This document shows, piece after piece, positions 41,026 to 47,861 of a stretch of DNA of 47,861 nucleotides. Below the pieces are notes generated by a model, which saw nothing but the letters and a program-made list of their open reading frames with translations, was not told the origin of the DNA and ran no database searches. Source of the DNA: Gemmatimonadota bacterium (GTDB taxonomy: Bacteria > Gemmatimonadota > Gemmatimonadetes > Longimicrobiales > Gaopeijiaceae). Location of the stretch: contig JAHEKM010000006.1 in assembly GCA_024638325.1 (NCBI GenBank), positions 1 to 47,861 on the forward strand, written 5' to 3'. The stretch's first letter is position 1; the number at the start of each line of letters is the position of its first letter. The translations under genes and the position numbers were made by a program.

Positions 41026-42801
41026 CTACATGCCCAGCCTTCCGGAGGCCATCGGACCCATCATGCCGTGGCCGCGGCCGGTGAGGTGCATGCGCCAGAA
41101 GTCGCGGGCCTCCTGCATGCCCGGAAGATCCTCACGGCCCGCCCACATCTCCGCGATCGTCTCGTAGGCGAACCCGGCCATCATCGGCGCGCCGAGCGCT
41201 ACGTAGGCGCGACCGAGGCCCAGCAGTGAGCGGGCCCGGTTCGGCATTCGGAGCAGGGACTGCTCGAACTTGACCGCGGCCTCGGCCGGTCGACCGAAGT
41301 CCAGGAGGAGCTCGCCGTAGAGCTCGTGCACCGGCTTGACAGGTGTCGCGGCGCCCCGCGGTGGCGGGAGCGCTTCGTCGGCAGCCTGTGCCCGGTCCAT
41401 GAATCCGGTCGCGACGTCCTGGTGGCCCATGGAGGCATGGAGCAGCGCGCTGACCTCGAGATGCATGATCTCGTTCTGGGCGCCGCCCCGCTCACCGAGA
41501 AGGGCCTCCGTCTGGGTGAGGGCCTCCGCGTCCCCGAGGTGATAGGCGCTCAGGGCCGTGGCGAGCAGCTCGGGCGACGAAGTCTCGGCCGTGGGCGCCT
41601 GGATGGCCCATCGTTCCGACTCCACGACCAAGCGGGCCTTGAGCAGGCCCAGCGAGTTGACCGCCCGTGGGAAGCCGGGCTCGCCGCGATCGCGCTTGCC
41701 CCAGAAGCCACCTTCGTTCGCCATGACCTCGAGCCGGCGTATCCAAGTCTGAGCCTTCGTATAGTCGCCGAGCTGGAGGTCCCCGTACTGGCCCCAATCG
41801 AGCGCATGCACCGCGGCGCTCATGTTGTCGTCGTCGCCTGGCACCCACAGCTCCTTGGCGGCGTCGTACGCCGACTGGTTGCTCGTGGAGACGTCGTCCC
41901 ACATGCCCAGCTGAATGAAGATGTGACTCGGCATGTGCCGCGCGTGCGAGACCGCCGCCGCGATGTCGGCGAAGCGGTTGGCCGCGTCGAGGGCCAGCGG
42001 AGCGTGCAGCGGGTCGTCGAAGGCATGGATGATGTAGTGCGGAGCGCCGGGGTGGTTCGGGTTGGCGGTGAAGAGCCGCTGCGCGATCGCCCCCGCGTGG
42101 ATGCTCAGACGCTCGGCAACCTCCGCGCCCGTGCCGAGCGGTCGGCGCCGGGGCGCTTCGGCCATCACGCCCATCTGTGAGTGATTCATTCGATCCGCGT
42201 CGCCAGACTGGGCGTCCGGCATCGGCATGGGCATCGGCATGGGGGCGGGCGCCGGCACGCCGCCCGACCGCACGGCCGCGGCGGCGCTCAGCATCGACAG
42301 CGCGTAGAACGCCGCGATCTCGGAGTCGTTCGGGTAGCCGAGGTGGAGCGACTCCATCGCCGCCATGTAGTCGAGGCGACGCGAGACGTGGTCACCCTCG
42401 CCCCAGAGCACCTCGACCGCCGCCAGCAGCCCCTTCTCGCGCGGCGTGGGCGCCTTGGCCAGGCGCTCCTCCGGAGTCGGGGCCAGTCGAGCGAGTGCGG
42501 ACCTGGGCGCGGCCGGGTCCATGTTCGACACCAGCGGGTGGTTGTACGCGAGCGACTCGGCCCAGTAGGCGAGCGCAAAGTCGGGATCGATGGCCTGGGC
42601 CGAGTGGAACGCCTCGCGCGCCTGGGTCCAGCCGAAGCTGTGCAGGATGGCCACCCCGCGGAGGAAGTGATACTGGGCCTCGTCGCTGGTTGCGGAGGTC
42701 GGGAAGTCGATGGAGCCGACGTTCTCGAACTGGGCGGCCGCCGGCCTTGTGCCGACGGTCAGGAGGGTTGCAACCAGAACCAGCGTGCGCGTCGCCGTCA
42801 T
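41026..42801 (-). CDS. Exported TPR-repeat protein
   Basis: A 591-residue protein. ATG 42801 (MTATRTLVLVATLL) is preferred over the one 6 bases upstream, whose GGAG site would be too close. A signal peptide runs to about residue 23. TPR-like helix pairs lie in AYWAESLAYNHPL, ALSAYHLGDAEALTQTEALL, ELYGELLLDFGRPAEAAVKF and ARSLLGLGRAYVALGAP. A low-complexity MPMPMPMP tract lies near residue 190, and conserved His motifs (HARHMPSHIFIQLGMWD) recall a family of secreted TPR proteins. It probably scaffolds proteins in the periplasm. Converges with speA. Confidence 0.8.
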   Translation of the reverse strand: MTATRTLVLVATLLTVGTRPAAAQFENVGSIDFPTSATSDEAQYHFLRGVAILHSFGWTQAREAFHSAQAIDPDFALAYWAESLAYNHPLVSNMDPAAPRSALARLAPTPEERLAKAPTPREKGLLAAVEVLWGEGDHVSRRLDYMAAMESLHLGYPNDSEIAAFYALSMLSAAAAVRSGGVPAPAPMPMPMPMPDAQSGDADRMNHSQMGVMAEAPRRRPLGTGAEVAERLSIHAGAIAQRLFTANPNHPGAPHYIIHAFDDPLHAPLALDAANRFADIAAAVSHARHMPSHIFIQLGMWDDVSTSNQSAYDAAKELWVPGDDDNMSAAVHALDWGQYGDLQLGDYTKAQTWIRRLEVMANEGGFWGKRDRGEPGFPRAVNSLGLLKARLVVESERWAIQAPTAETSSPELLATALSAYHLGDAEALTQTEALLGERGGAQNEIMHLEVSALLHASMGHQDVATGFMDRAQAADEALPPPRGAATPVKPVHELYGELLLDFGRPAEAAVKFEQSLLRMPNRARSLLGLGRAYVALGAPMMAGFAYETIAEMWAGREDLPGMQEARDFWRMHLTGRGHGMMGPMASGRLGM

Positions 42802-42863
42802 GAACATCTCCTTCCTTGGGCGCGGCCTCCATCAACTGTCGGGGCCGAGCTCGCGATACCTGT

Positions 42864-42879
42864 GCACTCTATATAGTGC
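42864..42879. promoter_or_regulatory. Short inverted repeat with TATATA upstream of the TPR gene
   Basis: GCACT (42864-42868) and its complement AGTGC (42875-42879) flank CTATAT. On the minus strand this gives a TATATAG-like -10 sequence about 65 bases before the TPR start, in an otherwise gene-free 98-base gap. No convincing -35 is seen. A promoter with overlapping operator is possible. Confidence 0.25.
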
Positions 42880-42899
42880 CCCGCGGCGAATCCCGCAGG

Positions 42900-43223
42900 T
42901 CAGGGAGCCGGCGCCAGCACGGCCAGCACCACGAGGCGCTCCGGCCTGTCGTTCCGGATCCCATGAGGCACGCCCTCGGGCGCCACCAGCATCGTGCCGG
43001 CTTCCATCCGAACCTCGCCGTCGGCGACCAGGAAGAGTCCGCTCCCCGATAGCACGTGGTAGACCTTGTCCTGGCCCGCGTGCGAGTGGAGGCGGTGCTC
43101 CTGGCCGGGCTCGAAGCAGTTGAGGCCGACCAACAGGCGGTCCGATCGGAAGAGCGTGCTCTTGCCCATCTTCTCGGCCTTGAAGTCGGCGAGTTCCTCG
43201 GGGCGTAGCACCGTGTATTCCAT
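42900..43223 (-). CDS. Single-domain cupin
   Basis: A 107-residue cupin starting at ATG 43223 (MEYTVLRPEELADF). The metal motif 1 is CFEPGQEHRLHSHAGQDKVYH, with several His, and the second is EAGTMLVAPEGVPHGIRND. It matches the small RmlC-type cupins, which bind a divalent metal and serve as small isomerases, oxygenases or sensors. The family cannot be narrowed further. It starts 23 bases after the DUF3187 gene and probably shares its transcript. Confidence 0.87.
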   Translation of the reverse strand: MEYTVLRPEELADFKAEKMGKSTLFRSDRLLVGLNCFEPGQEHRLHSHAGQDKVYHVLSGSGLFLVADGEVRMEAGTMLVAPEGVPHGIRNDRPERLVVLAVLAPAP

Positions 43224-43246
43224 CTTGTTCTCCGTGGTTTGCTGGC

Positions 43247-44242
43247 TCAGTGCCAACGGCGAGTCAGGCGCACTCCGAGTGTGAAGTCGATGGCCGGCGC
43301 GTCCGCCGGCAGGTCTTCCTGGAAGCTCACGTCCCAGCGCCAATCCTCGCCGAAGCGGCCAGCCACACCGAAGACCACGTTGCTCAGCGGCCAGTCGAGC
43401 TCGCGATGGTCGAAGCCCGTGAGAGCGGGAGTCGACAGCTGGTATTGGAAGATGCCGGACACGCTCGACCAGAGTGCCCGCTCGACGGCGAACGAGAAGA
43501 ACGCGGACGGCTTCACCATGACCGACCCGATGACCCCTGCCGCGCGGACGGTGGAGGCGCCGAGCATTCCGTGGAGGTGCCAGGCGTCACCCATGCCGAC
43601 GCGGCCGAGGGCCAGGAGCGCCACGTCGGTCCGCTCTTCCCCCACGGGATTGGTGCTGGTGGGAATGCGGGTGACCGCTCGCAGGCTGAGCACGCTCCGG
43701 CCGTCTGCGGAGGCCGCCACACGCCACTTGCCGAACAGCCGAACGTCCTCGAGGACCAGGGACCGCGGCTCCACTTCGACGTAGGTACGGCCCGAGCCGT
43801 TCCCCAATTCGTATCGGTAGGCCTCTTCCGGGAAGAGGTCGCGGTTGGCCTGGCCGAAGCCCAGGACTCCGTGATACCAGCGGACGAAGGGGTCGAGAAA
43901 GCCTCCGCTCCGAGTCTCGAGCGTGAGGCGGCCGCCGATCTCGAAGCCCTCGGCGATGCCCCAGCGGACGGTCGGGGCCGTGATGAGCCGCTCCATATCC
44001 ACGAAGATCAGGTGGGAGGCGGTCGAATCGTGCTCGAACATGTTCGACAGGCCCATGTAGAGCGTCGCCTCGATCGAGCCCGCCGGCACGACGTCGGCGG
44101 ACTCCATCATGGCGGTGTACGCCATTCGGTTGATCGGGCTGCCTTCCTCGAAGGCGAGTGGACCGAAAGAGGGTTGTTGGGCGTAGACGTTCGTTACCCC
44201 TACCACGAGTAGGCTCGCCAGGGCCAATCCAACGATCCTCAC
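43247..44242 (-). CDS. DUF3187 family outer-membrane-type protein
   Basis: A 331-residue protein; a GTG at 44242 (VRIVGLALASLLVVGVTNVY) begins at a signal peptide, while a longer frame starts at TTG 44308 and lacks one. The mature chain is beta-rich, with aromatic-ended strands (EIGGRLTLETRSGGFLDPFV, VRWYHGVLGF, FGVAGRFGEDWRWDVSF) and a C-terminal RRWH. The FLDPF and YHGVLGF spacing matches DUF3187, exported proteins of unknown role that look like beta-barrel porins. Divergent from the molybdenum hydroxylase operon. Confidence 0.7.
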   Translation of the reverse strand: MRIVGLALASLLVVGVTNVYAQQPSFGPLAFEEGSPINRMAYTAMMESADVVPAGSIEATLYMGLSNMFEHDSTASHLIFVDMERLITAPTVRWGIAEGFEIGGRLTLETRSGGFLDPFVRWYHGVLGFGQANRDLFPEEAYRYELGNGSGRTYVEVEPRSLVLEDVRLFGKWRVAASADGRSVLSLRAVTRIPTSTNPVGEERTDVALLALGRVGMGDAWHLHGMLGASTVRAAGVIGSVMVKPSAFFSFAVERALWSSVSGIFQYQLSTPALTGFDHRELDWPLSNVVFGVAGRFGEDWRWDVSFQEDLPADAPAIDFTLGVRLTRRWH

Positions 44243-44333
44243 CTTGTGCGAGTCAGTGAGAGGGGACTCGCCAAGAAGGCGGGTGGTCCATATCTTGGCG
44301 TGATCCAAAGTGCCTCATCCGGAGGAGTGCTCG

Positions 44334-44966
44334 ATGGCGGAATTGGAATCCGTGGGTGTCCTGGAGAAGAAGTACTCCAGGAGAACCTTCATCAAGGGTG
44401 TGATCGCGACCGGAGCTACGGTCTCGTCGGCCAGCTACATCGTGCCCGGTCCGAACGGTCTGCGCGCGGCCACGGTACAGAGCTCGACCGAGCGTCTCAT
44501 CACCCTCCGCGTCAACGGTCAGGATCGTCGCGTCGACGTTCTGCCGCACGAAACGCTGGCCATGACGCTGCGCTACAAGCTCAACCTCACGGGCACCAAG
44601 CTCGGTTGCGACCGCGCCGAGTGCGGAGCGTGCACGGTGCTGATCGACGGGGTCAACCAGTACGGTTGCTCCATCCTGACGCATCAGGTGCGCGGCCGGG
44701 AGGTGACCACCATCGAGGGCCTCGAGGACGCCGACACCGGCGAGCTGAGTGTGGTTCAGCAGGCGGTGATGGACGAGGGGGGCTTCCAGTGCGCTTTCTG
44801 CGCGCCGGGATTCATCATGAGTATGACCGCGATGGTCAACCAGAATCCGAACGTGACGCGCGAGGAGGCCAGGCACGCACTGTCGGGCAACCTCTGCCGC
44901 TGCGCGGACTACGACAAGATTCTTACTTGCGCGATGCGAGCTGCCGAGCTCGCTCGCAGCGTTTAA
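44334..44966 (+). CDS. Tat-exported 2Fe-2S subunit of a molybdenum hydroxylase (PaoA/CoxS type)
   Basis: A 210-residue protein starting at ATG 44334 right after GGAGGAG. A twin-arginine signal (YSRRTFIKG, residues 13-21) precedes a plant-type ferredoxin cluster (GCDRAECGACTVLIDGVNQYG, with C further on) and the helical second cluster (CAFCAPG, NLCRCADYDK). The fold matches CoxS/PaoA small subunits of the xanthine dehydrogenase family. A Tat signal on the small subunit is a feature of the periplasmic aldehyde oxidoreductase PaoABC, so the assembled enzyme probably works in the periplasm. Confidence 0.9.
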   Translation: MAELESVGVLEKKYSRRTFIKGVIATGATVSSASYIVPGPNGLRAATVQSSTERLITLRVNGQDRRVDVLPHETLAMTLRYKLNLTGTKLGCDRAECGACTVLIDGVNQYGCSILTHQVRGREVTTIEGLEDADTGELSVVQQAVMDEGGFQCAFCAPGFIMSMTAMVNQNPNVTREEARHALSGNLCRCADYDKILTCAMRAAELARSV

Positions 44967-44975
44967 GGGGGCACC

Positions 44976-47375
44976 ATGGCTGAGAGACTTGTAGGCGCCG
45001 ACATTTCGCCGCCGGATCTTCGCGCGAAGATCACAGGTCGTGCCCGGTACGCGGAGGACTTCCGCGCCCCTGGCATGGTCTTCATGAAGCTGCTCCTGAG
45101 CCCGATGCCGCACTGCCGTGTGCGCAACGTGGACACCTCCCGTGCGATGGCCCTACCCGGCGTCATCGATATCATGCGGGCGAGCGAGGTCGGCGAGCCG
45201 AGCGACCGGCCGTCCGAGGAGATGCTCACGGACGAGCCCAAGTACGAGGGTGAGCCGATCCTGGCCGTCGCGGCGGTCGACGAGGAGACAGCGGCTGCCG
45301 CGATCGAGTTGATCGATCTCGATCTGGAGCCGCTTCCTTTCGTACTCGACCCGCTCGACAGCCTCCGTCCCGGTGGGCCGAACGCCTACGTCGGCGGCAA
45401 CCAGTTCTCGGGTCAGGATGGTTGGACCGAGTACAAGTGGAGCCAGGCCGAGTTCGACGCCATCGAGCGCGGCGAGATGCCGAACCCCCTGGACATGCCG
45501 GTCCAGTGGGAGAAGGGTGACGTCGACGCCGCGTTCGCCGAGGCCGACTACATCCTCACGGAGCCGGTCGTCCATCAGTCGCTGACGCACCATCCCATGG
45601 AGCCCCGCTCCACGATGGCGTACTGGGAGAACGGACGTCCGTTCGTGTACGTGTCCACGCAGAGCGCCCAGCGCACCAAGATGAGCATGGCGGGCGCACT
45701 CGACGTGGATCCGGAAGAGATGACCTTCGTCGCCGAGTACTGCGGCGGCGGGTTCGGGTCCAAGATTCCCGGCCACACACACATGGCCCTGGCACCCCGG
45801 ATGTCGCAGAAGATCGGGCGTCCGGTCATGCACCGCGTCACCCGCTACGAGGAGAACTACATCGGTCGTGCCCGCCCCGGCTTCCAGTCCTGGGTCAAGA
45901 TGGGCTTCCGCGCCGACGGTAAGGTCACGGCCATCGACCTGATCATCGTGCAGGAGAGCGGAGCCTACGGCGCGAGCGATTACAACTCGGCCGCCAACAT
46001 CGCGGACCTGGCGTTCACGCCGGAGAACATGCGCTTCCGTGGCGTGTCGATGTACACGAACACGCCGCCCAAGGCCGCGCAGCGCGGACCGGGTGGTGCG
46101 CAGATCATCTCCATGCTCGAGCCGCTACACGACAAGGGCATGCGCGAGGTCGGCGTCGACCGCCTGCAGGGTCGGTTCCTGAACGCTCCGGTCGAGGGCG
46201 CGACGTTCGGTCCTCGCAACAGCGAGCTCACGAGCATTCACGCTCGTGAAGCCCTCATGGAGGGCGCCGAGGCGTTCGACTGGGAGACCAAGATCGCGAT
46301 GTCCGGCCAGCGCGAGGGCTCGAAGGTCTACGGCGTTGGCTTCGGCCTGTCGCCGTTTACGGCCGGCTCACGCGGCTACGATGGCCTCATGGTCATCCGG
46401 CCCGACGGACGACTCTACGTCTATCAGGGCGTCGGCAACCTGGGCACGCACTCCATCGCCGACACGGTCCGTCCGGGAGCCGAGCTCCTGGGTCTGAACT
46501 GGGACCAGGTCGAGGTCATCTGGGGTGACTCCAGCCGCGGGATGCCGCGCACCTCGATTCAGGCCGGCAGCCAGACGACCCACGCTCACACGCGGGCGAA
46601 CTATGCTGCCGCCGAGGACGCGCTCCGGAAGATTCGCCTTGTCGCCTCGCGGCGACTGGGTGGTTCACCGAACGCGTACAACGTCGACAACGGCGTGGTC
46701 TCCGGACCGGGTGGGCGGATGTCCTTCGCCCAGGTCGCCGAGGCAGCCATCCAGATGGGTGGCGAGCTCGACGGCTCCACGCTGCCGGACACGATCAGTG
46801 AGCGCGAGACGGTTCCGGCCGCTCAGCGCCTCGCGGGTCAGGGTCTCATGGGTGTCGCGACCGACAACTACGGCGGAAGCGGTAGCATCTACAGCTGGCA
46901 GTCGGGCTTCGCGCTGATCCAGCTCGACCACGAGACGGGCGTCGTCGATATCCTCGAGTACGTCGGCTGGGCCGACTGCGGTGTGGTGATTCACCCGAGG
47001 AGCCTCAACGCGCAGCAGCTCGGAGGCAGCATTCAGGGCATGGGCATGGCGATGACGCAGCGCTGGGTCTTCGACTCGCGCTACGGAGTTCCGTTCGCGA
47101 ACCGGCTCTACACGGCCCGGCCCCCGGGCTTCCACGACGTGCCGCTGCAGATGACTGCGGGCGCGGTGGGTATTCCGGACCCGCAGACCCCCATCGGGGC
47201 CAAGGGTATCGGTGAGCCGTCGGTCGGCGCGGGAGCGGCCGCGTTGAACATGGCTGTCATGGACGCCATGGGAGGCAACTGCCTCTGCAGGACCCCGCTC
47301 ACACCCGACATCATCCTCGCGGAGCTCGAGGGTCGTCCGGGACCGTGGAACCGCCTCGAACAACTCGTCGGCTAG
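44976..47375 (+). CDS. Molybdopterin-binding subunit of a molybdenum hydroxylase (PaoC/CoxL type)
   Basis: A 799-residue large subunit starting at ATG 44976, 9 bases after the 2Fe-2S gene. The N-terminal half has the xanthine-dehydrogenase fold (ARYAEDFRAPGMVFMKLL, LTHHPMEPRSTMAYWENG, YCGGGFGSKIPGHTHMA). The cofactor region includes PKAAQRGPGGAQII, and the catalytic Glu is in GAKGIGEPSVGAG near the C terminus. It should hydroxylate an aldehyde, purine or aromatic substrate; the identity is not evident. The exit route is through the 2Fe-2S and FAD subunits. Confidence 0.92.
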   Translation: MAERLVGADISPPDLRAKITGRARYAEDFRAPGMVFMKLLLSPMPHCRVRNVDTSRAMALPGVIDIMRASEVGEPSDRPSEEMLTDEPKYEGEPILAVAAVDEETAAAAIELIDLDLEPLPFVLDPLDSLRPGGPNAYVGGNQFSGQDGWTEYKWSQAEFDAIERGEMPNPLDMPVQWEKGDVDAAFAEADYILTEPVVHQSLTHHPMEPRSTMAYWENGRPFVYVSTQSAQRTKMSMAGALDVDPEEMTFVAEYCGGGFGSKIPGHTHMALAPRMSQKIGRPVMHRVTRYEENYIGRARPGFQSWVKMGFRADGKVTAIDLIIVQESGAYGASDYNSAANIADLAFTPENMRFRGVSMYTNTPPKAAQRGPGGAQIISMLEPLHDKGMREVGVDRLQGRFLNAPVEGATFGPRNSELTSIHAREALMEGAEAFDWETKIAMSGQREGSKVYGVGFGLSPFTAGSRGYDGLMVIRPDGRLYVYQGVGNLGTHSIADTVRPGAELLGLNWDQVEVIWGDSSRGMPRTSIQAGSQTTHAHTRANYAAAEDALRKIRLVASRRLGGSPNAYNVDNGVVSGPGGRMSFAQVAEAAIQMGGELDGSTLPDTISERETVPAAQRLAGQGLMGVATDNYGGSGSIYSWQSGFALIQLDHETGVVDILEYVGWADCGVVIHPRSLNAQQLGGSIQGMGMAMTQRWVFDSRYGVPFANRLYTARPPGFHDVPLQMTAGAVGIPDPQTPIGAKGIGEPSVGAGAAALNMAVMDAMGGNCLCRTPLTPDIILAELEGRPGPWNRLEQLVG

Positions 47376-47387
47376 GGAGACCGAAGA

Positions 47388-47861
47388 ATGGCCACAATCA
47401 AGGACATGATTCCGGCGTTCGATCTGCTGCAGCCGACGTCCGTAGCGGACGCGGTGGCGCTGCTGAAGGAGCACGGCAGCCAGGCGTGGGTCCTCGCCGG
47501 TGGACTCGATTCTTTCGATTGGTTCAAAGATCGCGTGAAGCGTCCGAGTGTCGTCGTGGATATCGGCGGCATCGAGGAGATTCACGGTATTCGTGACGCC
47601 CAGGGCGGCCTCGAGATCGGCGCGATGACGACGCTGACCGAGGTGATCAACCACCAGCGCGTGAGGTCAGAGTACTCTGTCCTCGCGACCGCGGCCGACC
47701 ACGTCGCGACGCCCCAGATCAGGAATCAGGGCACGCTGGGTGGCAACGTCTCTCAGGACACGCGTTGCTGGTACTACCGCAGCGGTTGGCCCTGCTACAG
47801 GGCGGGCGGCAACGTCTGCTATGCGTCGGCGCCGACGGCCATGAATCGCGAGCACGCGATC
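47388..47861 (+). CDS. FAD-binding subunit of a molybdenum hydroxylase with extra Cys cluster (partial)
   Basis: 158 codons from ATG 47388 to the right edge. The fold matches CoxM/PaoB FAD subunits: FDLLQPTSVADAVALL, VLAGGLDSFDWFKD and ATPQIRNQGTLGGNVSQDT. Directly after it come CWYYR, CYRAGGN and VCYA, the spaced Cys set found in PaoB-type subunits that hold a 4Fe-4S cluster, absent from ordinary xanthine dehydrogenase subunits. Along with the Tat signal on the small subunit, this points to a PaoABC-like enzyme. The C-terminal domain is outside the window. Confidence 0.85.
   Translation, partial: MATIKDMIPAFDLLQPTSVADAVALLKEHGSQAWVLAGGLDSFDWFKDRVKRPSVVVDIGGIEEIHGIRDAQGGLEIGAMTTLTEVINHQRVRSEYSVLATAADHVATPQIRNQGTLGGNVSQDTRCWYYRSGWPCYRAGGNVCYASAPTAMNREHAI

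Noticed and set aside
1-47861. CRISPR arrays, insertion sequences, prophage or attachment sites
   Set aside because: No direct-repeat arrays, transposase or integrase motifs or phage proteins were seen; base composition and gene style look uniform throughout.

Overview
The window is dense, high-GC bacterial chromosome with many GTG/TTG starts, frequent 4-base gene overlaps, and Gram-negative export features: lipoproteins, Tat signals, a DUF3187 outer-membrane-type protein and a periplasmic amidase. The gene mix (PQQ propeller enzyme, M28 peptidase, GMC oxidoreductase with a Tat subunit, TPR proteins, serine hydrolase, molybdenum hydroxylase) suggests an uncultured Gemmatimonadota-like or Acidobacteriota-like heterotroph. 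This is inference; there is no rRNA or marker gene to settle it. I see no IS element, phage gene, CRISPR array, tRNA or rRNA.

Layout. 1-3.5 kb: an NHL/PAL-like exported propeller (minus, running off the left edge) divergent from a PQQ-type quinoprotein. 3.5-4.3 kb: an AHSA1/SRPBCC-ArsR pair with a perfect 10-bp inverted repeat over the ribosome binding site and start codon. 4.4-10.4 kb (minus): an exported M28 peptidase with altered active-site residues, a GNAT-GNAT-cyclic-nucleotide-binding fusion behind a cytochrome c'-like lipoprotein, a GNAT enzyme and an EEP-phosphatase lipoprotein. 10.6-15.5 kb: an Amidase_3, a GAF-GGDEF cyclase, a methyltransferase, DUF2277, and a MarR-DinB-SnoaL-VOC gene run.

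15.7-21.7 kb is the lysine/diaminopimelate operon: a single-chain aspartokinase-DapE fusion, then asd, dapB, dapA and dapD, every junction overlapping by 4 bases. It carries the first two aspartate-pathway steps, dihydrodipicolinate synthase and reductase, the succinylase, and the desuccinylase (inside the fusion). The aminotransferase, epimerase and LysA are not here. 21.9-25.6 kb: an RnfD/NqrB-like membrane protein with a Cys-rich Sel1-like tail, coupled to a SUMF1-domain protein, then a CaiB-type CoA transferase.

25.6-31.5 kb (minus) reads as one operon: cupin, PEBP/YbhB, Tat-exported gluconate-dehydrogenase-type small subunit, GMC flavoprotein, and a fused membrane transporter/spermidine-synthase-like protein. 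31.6-38 kb: an SH3 lipoprotein, a membrane diguanylate cyclase with a histone-H1-like lysine-rich tail, a serine hydrolase, a CheY-like receiver, and a GTPase of the cyclic-2,3-diphosphoglycerate synthetase family. 37.6-44.2 kb: DinB, 1-Cys peroxiredoxin, SpeA, a TPR protein, a cupin and DUF3187. 44.3 kb to the right edge: a three-subunit molybdenum hydroxylase of periplasmic PaoABC type (Tat 2Fe-2S subunit, Moco subunit, FAD subunit with an extra Cys cluster, truncated by the edge).

Most notable: the LysC-DapE fusion, the double-GNAT/cNMP fusion, the diguanylate cyclase with an H1-like tail, the RnfD-Sel1/SUMF1 pair, and the AHSA1-ArsR palindrome.
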